Assembly: GCA_003427395.1 (NCBI GenBank)
Contig: BFEA01000271.1
Location: 1,973,799-2,037,798, forward strand
DNA: 64,000 bases
Reading direction: 5' to 3'
DNA from: Chara braunii
Taxonomy: Eukaryota > Streptophyta > Charophyceae > Charales > Characeae
Under the pieces are notes generated by a model that was given only the letters and a program-made list of their open reading frames with translations, was not told the origin of the DNA and made no database searches. Positions 1 to 11,129 of the stretch are shown here, in pieces (within the stretch, counting starts at the first letter, position 1; the number at the start of each line of letters is the position of its first letter). Made by a program: the position numbers and the translations under genes.

Positions 1-870
1 AAGTACTGTGGCATCAATTTGAGAGATATGCCCAACTCTTGACCCAGTTCAAATGATTTGACCCAGACTCTATCACCTACCTGAAAGTTAGGGTTCTCTA
101 TGCTTATTCTCAGATGCGATCATAGCTCATGCTTGACAGCAAACTCTACGCTGCCAGGGGTTGAAGTGGGTTGTCTTTCGGGTAGCAGAAAGTCAAGTGC
201 AGTTCTCAGCTTCCAACCAAGATGCAATTGGTTGGGAGTCATACCAGTACTATTGTGCACAACATTGTTGTACAGGCTGGCGACGAGAGGTAACTTCTCG
301 TCTCAGACATCCTGACTTGGCTTAATATAATTTCGAAGCAAGTGCTGTACTACTCGGTTCATCTGTTCCGCCTAGCCATTTGACTCAGGGTGATTCCCTG
401 ACGTCATTTGCAGCCTGGTGCCCATCTGCTCAGCTGTTGACTGCCGAGGTTCACTGGTAAATCTTACATCCCTATCACTCACTATAGACGTAGGGAGTCC
501 AAAATCGCATACCCAATTATCCAGAAACAGTTTGATGACATGGTTAGTTTTAGCGGCCTCTGGCATAGCGATAAGTCTTGCATACTTGGAAAAGCGGTCC
601 ACTAAAACGAAGATGTGTCTCTTGCCAGTCCTGCTGGTCACAAGAGTATCCATGAAGTCCATGGACACACTCTGACCAAGACCTTCAAGAATCGGCAAGG
701 GCTTGAGAAGCCCAAGCGAAACCTGAGTCCTAGGTTTATCATGTTGGCAAACCTAGTAGGTTCCAACGTGTCTCTTGGTATCTTGCATCATAGAAGGCCA
801 CCAAAATTTCTGCACTAAATTGACCGAAGTCTTTTTATAGCCGAAATGGCCAGTTGCATCATGACACTCT
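1..870 (-). pseudogene. Element A integrase (partial, broken)
   Basis: Integrase inserts the retroelement cDNA into the host chromosome. Minus-strand reading gives the zinc-binding segment ECHDATGHFGYKK with WWPSM near 870-770, then the catalytic core at 698-372 with SMDFMDTLV (first Asp), VDRFSKYARL and SDRDVRFTS (second Asp), then HPESNG. The GPY/F-region sequence VGDRVWVKS is still readable at about 75-30, just inside the window edge. Several frame breaks separate these blocks (about 700-750 and 100-370). The Cys pair of the HHCC motif is disrupted: the frame ends shortly after RHVGTY. The C-terminal end is outside the window. Confidence 0.85.
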
Positions 871-1089
871 CCTAAAAACAAACTATGCAAAAACTCTCTA
901 TCTCGGACACATAATCTTTTATTCCCTGCCTTCTCAAGAAACAGTAGGCCATCTACCATCATAAATTGGTCGGAAGTTACTTTATCTTTCGCTTGAAATT
1001 TACGAATGATCTCAAACATAACTGAATCTTGCTGATAGGCCTCCACCAAGGATCGAGTTACATCGTCTGATATACCAAAATCGGTCACT

Positions 1090-1500
1090 AGCGCGCCCAG
1101 ATAATCTGCCCTTCGCGATAATGCATCAGCCACTTTGTTGCACTCTCCCTTGATTGGATCAAGTTGATAGTCATACATGTCTCTCACTTGAATCCACCGT
1201 TTGAGTGCATCTGAGAGTACAAGTCGTGTCTTGATCTAGCGCAAAGTCTCATGGTCAGAACTTAAGTAAAAGAATCTGCCTAAGAGATAGTGTCTCCAAT
1301 GGACCAGCTCTGTAGAGGGCATAGAGCTCACGCTCATACGTGGACTTCGCTAACTTTTGAGACGACATCTTCTTACTTATGTACTCGATGGGCCTCAATT
1401 GTTCCCCCTCCTTTTGCGCAAGGACCTCGCCTATGCCATATTGGCTGGCGTCTGTGGTCACGACGTAGGGCTGCTCAAGCTCGGGAAGTTTGAGGACTTA
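1090..1500 (-). pseudogene. Element A RNase H domain (broken)
   Basis: RNase H degrades the RNA of the RNA-DNA hybrid during cDNA synthesis. Visible pieces on the minus strand are TTDASQYGIG (first catalytic Asp, about 1459-1430), RPIEYISKKM, YERELYALYR (catalytic Glu) and, in another frame, NKVADALSRRADY near 1140-1100 with the last Asp. The frame is broken around 1190-1255. Integrase begins directly downstream. Confidence 0.85.
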
Positions 1501-2830
1501 GTAGCGTGTCGGAGCATAATTCAATTTCTTAAAGCTTACTTCACACTCTTCAGTCCACTCCCAAGGGGTCTGAAGGCGAGTTAGATCTATTAATGGGGAA
1601 GCTATAGTACTATAGTTTTTAACAAACGAACGATAGTAGCCCGTCATCCCCAAAAAACGATCGGACCTTAGTAACAGTCTGAGGTCTAGGCCAGTCTCGT
1701 ATGCTGGCCACTTTGGCATCGTCCGGCCTCAACCCATCCGCATAAATTTCATGACCCAAGTACAAGATCTTGGTGTGACCAAACTCGCATTTCACCAAGT
1801 TGACCTTGTATTGGTGTTTGTCTTAGGAGACCTAGCACTATTTTCAAGTGCTCAGCGTGATCTACAGTCTTACTAAATCGCCGAGGTACACGACGATAAA
1901 CCTGTCCAAGTATTCATGAAAAACCCTATTCATTGCGTGTTGGAATGTCCCAGGGGCATTGCATTGCATAGGCCAAAGGGCATCACCCCACCGTACCTGA
2001 TCTGGAAAGCGGTTTTGTGCTCGTCCTCAGGTTTAATGGCAATTTGATGCTATCCGGACTTTAGATCTATCTTAGGAAACTACTCGCATCCCTGCACTCT
2101 ATCCAGTAGGTCGTCAATGCGGGGTAGGGGCTCTGCGTTCTTTACAGTGATGGCATTGAGGCCCTTATAGTCAAGAGAGTCGGTTAACCGACCCCCCATT
2201 TTTCACCTCAATTTATAAGAAAACCATAAGGCCATTTCAAGCAAACTCCACACCAATGTATAGAGTGCACTTCTTACTAACATATTATAAAAAAAAAAAA
2301 CATAAAACAGCACCTCAAAAGAGCATTTTCAGGCAAATTTGCCAAAAACAAAATCATCGAAATTTCAGGATTTTCAGGATGATCAACACCACAAATTCTC
2401 ATAACCCTAATGACACCAAATTTGACACACAGCAAGCTTGTCCAAAAACAAAAACAGGCAAAAAAAAAAATTCCAAAAGAATACAAAATTTGATCCCGAA
2501 ACCCTAATTTCAAGATCATTCATGGTCACTCGGGGTCGAAAAGTGGGGGTAATCCCTAAGGTACCTCCCTTCCTAGGAACAACTAGGACTGGAACACCGT
2601 AAGGGGAGGTACTGGGCCGAATCCATCCCTTCTCTGTGAGCTCTTTGAGCTGGCGACGGAGCTCATCCATTTCCGCAGGAGACATCCTATAGATCCGTCC
2701 TGTAGGGACTGCGCTACATGGGACGATTTCTATCGCATGGACAACCTCCCTTTCCACCACACGTGTGGGCTCCTCAAAAAGGTCTGGATACTGTGCGACG
2801 ACTACTTCTATCTTTGGGGGTGATTTTACG
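1498..2830 (-). pseudogene. Element A reverse transcriptase (broken, with insertion)
   Basis: The N-terminal part (about 2830-2560) reads VHAIEIVPCSAVPTGRIYRM, then [19 protein letters not shown] and PYGVPVLVVPRKGGTL, the usual start of gypsy RT. It then runs into a non-homologous insertion (about 2176-2556). The palm and thumb continue at 2175-1500 but with many stops; GMTGYYRSFVKNYSTIASPL near 1650 marks the RT/RNase H connection. The YLDD box region near 1880-1910 is eroded and not readable in one frame. Confidence 0.85.
2176..2556. repeat. AT-rich insertion of unknown class inside element A RT
   Basis: Compared with element B (21600-21640), the RT coding sequence is interrupted here by about 380 bp of A-rich DNA unlike its surroundings. 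The left end carries a perfect 14-bp palindrome GTCGGTTAACCGAC (2180-2193) and then ACCCCCCATTTTTCACC; the right end, reverse complemented, reads ACCCCCACTTTTCGACC, an imperfect inverted match. That suggests a small non-autonomous DNA element, but no clear target duplication is seen and about 10 bp of target is missing. It has no credible ORF. Confidence 0.45.
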
Positions 2831-2860
2831 GCCTCCCCTTTCTCAGAGACAAAGACTAAG

Positions 2861-3000
2861 TACATTCCTTCCTCGCGATTCTGTTTATAGTAGTTATAGA
2901 AGGACGATGCACATATGCACCCGTAGTTTGTACATGCCTTCCTCGCGATTCTGTTTACAGTAGTTATAGAAGAACGATGCACACATGCACCCGTAGTTTT
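2861..3000. repeat. 70-bp tandem duplication
   Basis: Units 2861-2930 and 2931-3000 differ at only a few positions. The unit lies between protease and RT of element A; 70 is not a multiple of 3, so the second copy breaks the frame. Confidence 0.95.
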
Positions 3001-3059
3001 CCACTCGACTGCTAACTTTAAACTTTTGCAGTCGAACGGTTCTACCGTTGGGGAATTTT

Positions 3060-3430
3060 CGGATCATCACCTTTCTATCCCAGTTGAATTGAGGTTGAGC
3101 AACCTCGAGGTAGTACACACCGAGCAAAAGGCAGTTCGTCGCTGTCAAGGAACAAAATTTTTTGTCTCAGTTCCCCTCCTCCATAGGAGAAGGTGCAAAC
3201 TACGTCCTTGACATAGTCTGTACAACCATGCGGTGCTTGTTGGCTAGCGTTGATGTTACCGATCTGCTGAGCCGCTGCACTTGATCCCCTAAGTGCAACC
3301 TATCCACACAAGCCCGACTGATGAAGTTCAGTGTAGAGCCTATGCCTATGAAGGCACCCACTTTGCGGCCACCTACATCAACCTCTGCCACAAACTGTTC
3401 ACCTCCAAGACCTTTATTAATCATCACCCA
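3060..3430 (-). pseudogene. Element A retropepsin-type protease (active site altered)
   Basis: Cuts the Gag-Pol polyprotein. The reading VEVDVGGRKVG...NFISRACVDRL matches the protease of element B. The catalytic D-S/T-G triad appears as GIGST (DIGST in B), so the catalytic Asp itself is lost in this copy. The downstream LLGVYYLEV segment stands where gypsy proteases have the ILG motif. It lies between the gag knuckle and RT. Confidence 0.75.
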
Positions 3431-3729
3431 AGAGTCTCTGGCCGACTTCCCTGACCACTCAGTCTGTAACTCTTCTAGGGAATCAGACACATCTCTCGAA
3501 CAGAGCATCGGTGGGTCTGAATGTATCTGCAGGGCGATGGATGGGTCACTAGCCTTGGCCAACCCCTGAAGTGGGGAAGGCAACGTTACCACTTCAGCAC
3601 GAGTAATACCGGCTAACACTCCTGGCCCGAGGTGTTTCCCTGCAAAGTGCTCGCAGAAGCACTGCCAGGGTTCGAAGATAAGCCCACCACCATTGGAGAG
3701 GCTACCTTCGTTGTGACCTTCTTGCCCCG

Positions 3730-5506
3730 GCAAGTCTTGGACGTGTGGCCATAGTTGCCACAATTCAGGCAAGTACCCCTAGCAACTCGGTCTCTCCACA
3801 CCTCGTAATCTAAACCAACTGTTACCCATGCGGGCGTTCCTTGGTCGCCCTGACCCTTGGACCCGCCTACATTCTATTTCGTGGTCCCCCTAGCTTTCTC
3901 TTTGATAGGTGCCATGACTCCCCCATCCAAAGTCTCACTGGCCCCATCCTGCTCTGTCTCATCCCCATCGTCTGGGAAGTCGTCAATCTTAGTCGTTTGA
4001 CCATCATGGTCGACGAACATGAGTTGACCTTTCTTTTTCCAATCTTGGAGAAGTTTTTTCTTCCTACCATCAAACTGACCCTGATGTGCGGATCCAAGTT
4101 TTGCCTCTATATCTAAAAGTTTTCTTGCTGAACGTAGCGAAGCTATGGACATCGATGTTGGCCTCGTCCACCAATTTATTTTTGACATCTGTAGGCAGAC
4201 ATCTCAAATAATCTGTGAGGAGCACTTGCATGTCGTAGCGCATACCAGGTACTACGATCAAACGTTCTACGGCGTCTGTGACCTCGCATATAGACCGGTA
4301 CCTTTTGGAACAGAGAATGTTCTATCGTGTCAGTGGCCTTCTGAGCCTCTTGAGGGTCATGCCACCTGTTGTACACAGTCCATACAAAGTCTTCCAATGT
4401 CTAAGCCTAAGCCCAAGCATCGAAGTTTCGACCGTAGCCCTGTTGTTGCACTAACCCGTTTAACCATCGTGCTACCGAGCCCTCTAAAAAGGAGGCAGCG
4501 ACTATAACTTCTTGCTCTGGCCTTGTAAGCTTGTGCCTCACATAGGTAGGCACAATCCTCACCTAGGTATCCAAGCCCTCGTCTTTCTTCTTGTCGCCAG
4601 AGAAGGACTTAGGACTCAACAAGGGAATCTTGAGCATCCACTGCATGGGTTGGATTTATCCAGCTGATGGCTGCAGTGGCTGCATAGCCACTGAGACAGA
4701 TTGTTGCATGGTAACCTGAGGCTGGCCTGACGATGGTACTGTAGCTGCCACCGTCGTTAATGGTATTGAAGAACCACTTGGAGGGGGCATGCCAAACATG
4801 GGAGAAAAAGAGGGCCCTACTGGCGACGGCGTCACTGAGGGACCCGCAACCAAAGGGGGAGCTACACCATACTAGGGCTGCCTCGTCATTGGACGAGGAA
4901 CCTGCAGTACAGAATTCGCTTCTGGCCTGCCACTAGTTCGGCCAGCACTTCCAGCTGTACAACCTGCGTTTCTGGCACGCAAAGGAGCGAGCTACGCAGC
5001 GCCTGCATTGCAGGATCAAGTGTCAACTAGTCTAGTGCCTCTAGTTTACCTAGCTCCTGCCTCCTGGCTCCTAATCTAGTTTTCCACGTTAATGCTCTCT
5101 GTCTTTTCTCTGCTGCCTCTCTCAACTGCTGCTGTAGCTGATCGTGAAGAGTTTCTGCTAGGGGGATCTCATAATCCTCTGGTGTGAGTTGAGTCTGTTG
5201 GCTGACTTGCAAGCCAACAATCTGACTAACGAAAACCTGAGAAACACTCTGACTGACCCCTGACGAAGTGGTTTGGGACGAGGCCTGTGACGTGCTGGAG
5301 GCGGTAGCCATCGCAGCCTCTAACCTGGCTGTTGCTGACCTAACCATCCTTAATGTCGCCCTCTCCCTAGCTTCCCTCTGCAGCCTCCTTTCCTCTCCTG
5401 GAGCGAACTCTTGGAAAGTGATCAGTCGACTGAGAGCAGTTCCATGTGCAACTCTAAGGGGTTCCACTAATCTTTCCTCCTCCTCACTACTGCTTGCATC
5501 ACTCAT
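3730..5506 (-). pseudogene. Element A gag with CCHC knuckle (broken)
   Basis: Structural capsid/nucleocapsid protein. The start MSDASSSEEEERL at 5506 is shared with element B (MSDASTSKDELL at 24538). The N-terminal 159 residues (5506-5027) are Ser/Gln/Arg-rich and probably helical; then a Pro/Val/Gln-rich linker (4853-4656); then capsid-like pieces such as DFVWTVYNRWHDPQEAQKA (about 4390) and LLTDYLRCLP. The C-terminus has a zinc knuckle CLNCGNYGHTSKTC (CX2CX4HX4C) at 3771-3730, an RNA-binding motif. At least four frame breaks split the gene. Confidence 0.85.
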
Positions 5507-6714
5507 GGGCTACAATGTGTCTAATCTAAACTAGAATCCACACTAAATTCCTACCTTAGCATGACACCCAATCGAGTATGATATACAACTATTTTCGGTC
5601 AACTTGGAGAGAAGTAGTCAAGCGGTCAATAACAACTAATGTCAGATCCTATAGGCAACAGTAGTTCTATTTTTAGATTACTCTCATACAGAATGCAATG
5701 CAGCAAGGAAGGTACTATCCTATCTGCAGCTGTCTGTCAGTTGTCAACAAGTCCGTACGACTAAATAATCAAAAATAAAACAGTTTCCCTGTGGAGATGT
5801 ATTCAGGATGGCAGTTTATCTGATTAGTACAACAGCGATCAATTATCGGAATCCCCCCTCTCCCTATATCCTTCTTGAATGGTCTCTTTGTGCCAATACC
5901 CTGAGCATCTGGTTGAGCGGCGTGTCTGAAGGTGTGCAATCCGGCCCACCCCTGTGCCCCAAGTCTATGTCTAACCTGCCAGCCCCTGCACGTAGTTTAC
6001 CCTCGCATACAACGAGCCTTACTTCCGGATTGATCTGGCTGATCAAGAGGAAAGGATGGCCCCCAAGGTCCTCGCGAATAATTTAATGTCACAGACAGGA
6101 CAACGATCACAGCCAGGGTTCAACACCGGAGCCCGCCAGAAATATTTATAGACGGTCTGGTGAGCGTCTCTCAAACGGCTGGCATGCCTTGCATGACCTC
6201 AACTTTGCAGCCGCAGAACCAAGGACTTGCGGCAAAGCATGCGCGTACTAGTCCCACCGGGTTGGCATGGTAACCATGACCCGAGTGCTTCGTCCAGGGC
6301 TCTTCAGAGGCTTTGCCCGTCTCCCACCAGCTTGCTGCCCAGGAAGAATGTCGACTCTCAAGGTTGAGCGCTCGCGACACCTCACATTGAGAGGACTCTG
6401 AAGACATAACTCACTTCCTCATGGTAAGAAGTAATGAAGGGGATATATAACGAAGAGAGCAACTTACCTCATAATGCTGCCCTCAACCACAAATTTCTCA
6501 CCCGCAACCTGATTTGCATTTATGATGACTGGTCTTTGCCTCGACACAACAAACAGCAGAATGCTGTTCCACCTCGGCTTAAATGCCACATCAGCGAGCT
6601 CTCATCAACCAGCGTACACCCCTAATCGTTCAACGCCCAAGCCTTATCACTGCCCCACACCTCATGCAAAGCACCAAACAGCGATTGCGAAGAACCAATG
6701 AAGGGAAGTTCGAA
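5507..6714 (-). other. Element A untranslated leader
   Basis: Non-coding stretch between primer binding site and gag start. It contains the block 6041-6118, homologous to the leaders of B (25111-25180) and E2 (51282-51349), and a segment (6140-6400) homologous to B 25200-25650. No credible ORF. Confidence 0.7.
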
Positions 6715-6731
6715 CCAACTCCAATACCAAA
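6715..6731 (-). promoter_or_regulatory. Primer binding site, initiator tRNA-Met type (element A)
   Basis: The minus strand reads TTTGGTATTGGAGTTGG two bases after the LTR terminus TTGCA, close to the plant consensus TGGTATCAGAGC. The tRNA 3' end would prime minus-strand DNA synthesis here. Confidence 0.75.
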
Positions 6732-6732
6732 T

Positions 6733-7672
6733 TGCAAGGAAAATGAGCAACAACGAGATGATAATATCCAGAATGCACAATCACATTGAAAGCCAGATAG
6801 TATCTTAGTGTCCAGAAAGCGGCGTTGCACATATTTAACACCAATGGAGATTCGTAACACTGAAACCCAGAGCTTGCTCTCGCCACCACCAACATAAAAG
6901 TCCAGTCCCTTCTCCCTACTTGGCACTCGGCGCCCAGCCTACTTCCTACACAGCTACCGTCTACCTACTCATTGACAATGCAACCGTTGACGTCACCAGC
7001 CAACGAATTACTTGAAGATGTAGCCCAATGCAGACCATCGCCATTACCAGGTATGTGCCCTCACATCATCATCATCATCTTTCTCTCTCTCCCCTGACTT
7101 GCACCCACGTCTTCCCTCTGTACACCCGAAGATCAACCCTGCGCCTCACTGTAGTCCAAGCCCCATCCAGCTATGGAGACTGGGCTATGGCGCTGCCCTC
7201 CGCAGCGCCCTGCTTCCTGCACGACCGCGCGCGCGCAGTACCTTGCCCTTAGCGCTCAGCAGCAGCCCGCGAGCAATTGCTCCAGCAGCGCTGCCGCATC
7301 ATCTGGCAAGTGCCTGAATGAGCCTCCAGGCGGCGAGCTCTTTCCTATATGGAAAGAGTCTACCTGCCCCGGCAGCCTGGCTGGGCTGGGCCTCTGCCCA
7401 GAAGCTTAGGGTAGGCCCCAATAGGCTGTGCGTCTGTTGCAGCTGCTGGGCCTCGTTCGGTTGGGCCTCCCAACTGTCTGTATATGAAGTTGTGATTATG
7501 CCCCAGGGCCTGCATTTCGGAAAGGCCTGGAGGCCATGGAAAATCTTTGCTGCTCGGCCTGTGTTTCCCTCAACCAACTGGCGCGTCACAATTGCCTGGA
7601 CCCCAAATACGAAATTGACAGCACTGGGCCTCCCTAGATTTGTTAGTCCCGCCTTCACTTAGGGCGGGCACA
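6733..7672 (-). repeat. 5' LTR of element A (5' end missing)
   Basis: The minus-strand 3' terminus is ...CATTTTCCTTGCA at 6733. The sequence matches the LTR pieces of B: 6733-6900 to 20626-20800 and 26046-26215; 6960-7672 to the reverse complement of 28570-29280. The first roughly 50 bases of the LTR (TGCGAGGATC...) are absent; homology stops near 7672. ATC repeats at about 7060-7080 are shared with the B copy. Confidence 0.75.
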
Positions 7673-8402
7673 TCTGTAACACAGACCCAGATCCTCGCAC
7701 ACAGATTTATTTTCTTGAAACTCTTTTCTGGAATCTTTTGCGCTGTGCAAGGAATATGAGTGAGAACGATATACAGAAAGCCAAGTTGCAAAATCACAAA
7801 GATGTCCAAGTAGTCATGTACCAAGCAGAGAGCATAAATGCGCCAAGATTCCATTCACATAAGAGCGTTACTGTAATGACCCGCCAAAACACAGACTGAG
7901 AACACTGCTGATTTCTGGGATTTGCCGCTGGAATGAATGCCTTGCTGAGATTCCCGCATTCTGCTGTGGTTTCCGAGACTGTGCGTGTGTGCGTGCTTGA
8001 TCGTTTGCGTGCCTGTCTGAGTGCTTGTCGGCTGAGCGTGTGTGTGACCCGCAAGGGTACTTGTTGGTTGAGAGGCCCCGCAGGGCCGGTACTTACCTGT
8101 GGCCGTGACTTTGAGGGTTGCAGCGGGAAAAACACTCAAGTAGCGGGGGTAGGCCCGTGACACTTAGAACAGCGGAGGAAAAACACTCAAGTAGCAGGTA
8201 GGCCGGCACCACTCGGGTAGTGGTAGAAGTGTCGGGTACTGGAGACAGAGCAGAAGAACACAAAAAGTCGGCATTTTTAGAGGCCCAGTAGCAGTAGGAT
8301 AGAGGTAGGCCGGTACCAGTCCAAGTAGCTGGGAGGCCGCTCGTTTTGTTTTTTTCTTCCTCACCCTGCCAGCAAGGCAGCGCATATTCCTCTTGCTCAA
8401 AA

Positions 8403-8830
8403 CGCCCTCGCTGAGGGCATACTCACACTAGCGACGTTGCGTTGAAATGCATCCAACCACTTTCACCGCCAAAGCGTTGTTGGCTTTGTTTCTTTTTTTC
8501 TTTTTTGGGGAGTCCGACAGTCCTGCTCCGCGTGTTCTATGTTCTGCTGAAGTGCCCTCACTGAGGGCAAACTCGCACGAGTACTCCAAAAAGTGTATCC
8601 AACTGCAATCACGGCCAAAGGCCTTTTTTTTTCTTTTTTGTTTTTTTGAGAGTCCCACNNNNNNNNNNNNNNNNNNNNNNNNNNNNNNNNNNNNNNNNNN
8701 NNNCCACAGTCCTGCTCCCCGTGTTCTACGTTCTGCTGAAGTGCCCTCACTTAGGGCAAACTCGCACGAGTACTCCAAAAAGTGTATCCAACTGCAATTA
8801 CGGCCAAAGCTTGTTTTGTTTTTTGGGATG
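8403..8830. repeat. Three copies of a repeat around an assembly gap
   Basis: The segment containing CCCTCACTGAGGGC (an imperfect palindrome) followed by a conserved stretch CACGAGTACTCCAAAAAGTG and a T-rich tail recurs at 8405, 8555 and 8744. The last two copies are nearly identical and lie on either side of the N run. Confidence 0.85.
8659..8703. other. Assembly gap (45 N)
   Basis: Run of N. The near-identical flanks suggest the gap may hide more copies of the repeat or that the two contig ends overlap. Confidence 0.99.
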
Positions 8831-9120
8831 TACGGATTTGAGATGGGCCCAAAAAATTGAAAACCTGCTGACGCTCCAACCCTGCCCCGAGCCCGCCTTT
8901 TACTTTTTGTGGCAACAAGTTATTTTGCTGCAAGGCTGAGGCCGTGTACTGGTGGTTTAAAGCAAATCAAGAATTCAGTAGTGTGAGAGTCCCAGTTCCC
9001 GCACGGGGTAGGTTCCCCAAAAAACAGTAACACGGAGAAATCACTAATTCGTAAAAGATCCGTATCTATGACATCAGCGAGATCGATCGAGACCACGCAA
9101 TCAGATCGAAGCAGATAACC

Positions 9121-9254
9121 AGCAAGGCAAATCCATTCCACAGGCTGTAGCCCATCGAAAACACAGGGCAAGTTATCCCAAGCACTTAGCAAGGCAAATC
9201 CATTCCACAAGCTGTAGCCCATCAAAAACACAGGGCAAGTTATCCCACGCACTT
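9121..9254. repeat. 67-bp tandem duplication
   Basis: Units 9121-9187 and 9188-9254 begin AGCAAGGCAAATCCATTCC and differ at a few positions. Non-coding. Confidence 0.95.
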
Positions 9255-9926
9255 TCAAAACACCACCCTGACTCGACGAATGGAGAGACAAAATGCAACC
9301 CACGGGATCAACGATTCCGTCTCCTGACCGGTCACATCGATATTCTTTACAAAATTTAAAATTAAAAATTAAATTCAACAAGACGGGAGGCCAGCGCCGC
9401 TTCGCCTGTGTGATAAAGTTGTTTTACATATTGTTGTAGGTTAGGTTGACATTTGAGCACACGACAGTGAATAGTTACTAATGGTAAAAAAGGTCGGAGC
9501 AGGTAAGGTATAGGCGAAAGGTTGCATACAGTGGTATGAGCATGATGGGTGACGAGAAGTGAGAGGTCCAAATCACAATGCAGTTTAAATTTCCATGACA
9601 ATACAACGTATGAATTGTGCAGTAGCAACACCATCGTGACCGAAGAATGGATTGAGTTCTTTCAGTGCATATATAGTCTTTTTTTTTTTTTGAACAAAAA
9701 GAGGACCTTATGGTCCTGGCTCCTTTCCATTCTGGGGAGCATCAGTCCGGTTCCTATGCCACCGGCAAGTCAGAATAGACGTTACAATAAGAACCACCCA
9801 CGCTTCCTTCCATCTGGCTAAAGTACCCCTGAGCAGCATTGATTGCTCCACCTTGGTGGAGGATTGACTGCCAGCTTGCCATGCCTCACTCTTTCCTCTC
9901 AGACCTGATAACCAGACCCATGCCAC

Positions 9927-10850
9927 CTAAACCCTAACCCCTAAACCAGAACCGCGCAATTTCTCATGGAGTGCAATGTAGGACGCAGCAGCGCTCTTGA
10001 ATTCGTCAAAAGTCGTGACTTCGTCATGGCCTTGGCGATAGTAGTCGACGTAGAGCATGGCTTCGAGTGCACTCCATTCATTTGTGTTCTCAATCCTTGG
10101 AAGAAGAGAGTGTGAGTTTTTGTGGGATTGTGATTGAGTCGAACGGCGCAACCCGACTTCCAACGTGAAGAAGATTATGTGCGGGTGCAACACTTCTGCC
10201 ATCAGACGAAGATCCGTTAAGAACAGTTTTGTGTCCTCGGTGTGTGTTCTGTGGAACAACATCACGATCGCTCGACTAGGACAGGGTAGATTTTTTAGCA
10301 GCGGTGATTGGCTCGAAGGGAACGATTGGCTCCACGTATGAAAGGTAGTTCTGGAGGTTCGATGTCCTTGATGACGAAGTCTTGTCATCATTTTGTGCAT
10401 TGAGAAGCGAATGTAATAAGCAAAACTCGGGGGAGAAGTGGGGGCTTGTGCTCAATGTGATTTCGGCGTATGTTGCAATTCGGGGGCATACAGGAAGAGC
10501 ATACGCGTGCATGTCACTCGTAGGATCCATCGGGACACGAATCGGAGGTTGAAAAGAATAGTCGAGGGGGGGTGATTGAAGTGTGTGACGCACATTATTT
10601 CGTGGCGGTGTTTCTTTCACTGGCATCTAGCAACCCTTGCGTTTCGGCCTTTTCTTCCAAGGCGTGACAATGTTGATGACACTTAAGTTTTGAGACTGGT
10701 TGTTCGGCTGCTGGTTAGCTGTTGGTAGTTGAACCTGAAATTGGCGGAGGTGTTCTGCATCCGAAGCTAATGTTGAGGCGTGCATGCGAAGGTTGGTTGT
10801 GTTCACTGATTGATCAGCAGCAGGAATATTGGACGTAGTGTAGCCAACCG
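9927..10850 (-). pseudogene. Broken protein-coding gene of unknown function
   Basis: I do not recognise this protein. From about 10850 the minus strand is open to 10624, meets a single TAG (10627-10629), continues in the same frame to 10276, then coding-like sequence resumes in another frame from about 10290 to 9927, ending KLRGSGLGVRV. The total is about 340 residues with one stop and one frameshift. The first half is Ser/Thr/Pro/Asn-rich with a basic patch PWKKRPKRKGC resembling a nuclear localisation signal. The second half looks globular (AIVMLFHRTHTEDTKLFL, LEAMLYVDYYRQGHDEVTTF). A T-rich tract on the same strand just upstream (about 10857-10877) could be an intron polypyrimidine tract. 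It could be a host gene relic or an extra ORF of an unknown element. Confidence 0.4.
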
Positions 10851-10950
10851 AGCGTGAAAAAAAAAAACAAAAAAAAACGAAGTACACATACATAAAATAA
10901 TGAGAATGAGCGGACAAACGACAAACTTGCATAAGGCGATGAAGCAGCAA

Positions 10951-11129
10951 GGTTGTCGGTTTGTAGATGACCTACTATAAACATTGTAAGCGTAAAGCAA
11001 CCTCATACTGTAAGTAAAACCATCACATGTTTACAAATGCAAGAAAGAGCGGTGAAGAACACATGATATTATCATGAGCAAATTGGGCATTTTTAACGAA
11101 CAAAATATTGGCCAATTACGAAGAACTAA
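10951..11129. other. Short gene-free spacer
   Basis: AT-rich sequence with no domain or repeat that I can identify. Confidence 0.5.

Larger units (their letters stand above)
1..7672 (-). mobile_element. Element A: decayed Ty3/gypsy LTR retrotransposon, cut by window edge
   Basis: Read on the minus strand the order is LTR (7672-6733), primer binding site (6731-6715), leader, gag starting at 5506, CCHC knuckle, protease, reverse transcriptase, RNase H and integrase, the last running off position 1. Protease-RT-RH-IN order is that of Ty3/gypsy elements. Reading frames are broken many times, there is a roughly 380-bp insertion inside RT and a 70-bp tandem duplication between protease and RT, so it is dead. 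Its proteins closely match element B, so A and B are one family. The 3' LTR lies outside the window. Confidence 0.9.
7673..9926. other. Gene-free region with local repeats
   Basis: No ORF here has a recognisable domain. Contents: a short direct repeat AAAAACACTCAAGTAGC at about 8130 and 8181, the 8403-8830 repeat family with a gap, the 67-bp tandem repeat at 9121, and a T-run (about 9680-9691). A telomere-like snippet AAACCCTAACCCCTAAACC occurs near 9930 only once. Confidence 0.6.

Noticed and set aside
2256-2507. 83-residue Lys/Asn/Thr-rich frame
   Set aside because: Lies inside the A-rich insertion and reflects base composition.
7028-7662. Overlapping open frames of 70-120 residues on both strands
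   Set aside because: They lie in the LTR of element A and are not conserved in the B copy.
9926-9950. Telomere-like AAACCCTAACCCCTAAACC
   Set aside because: Only two to three degenerate units; too short to call an interstitial telomere.
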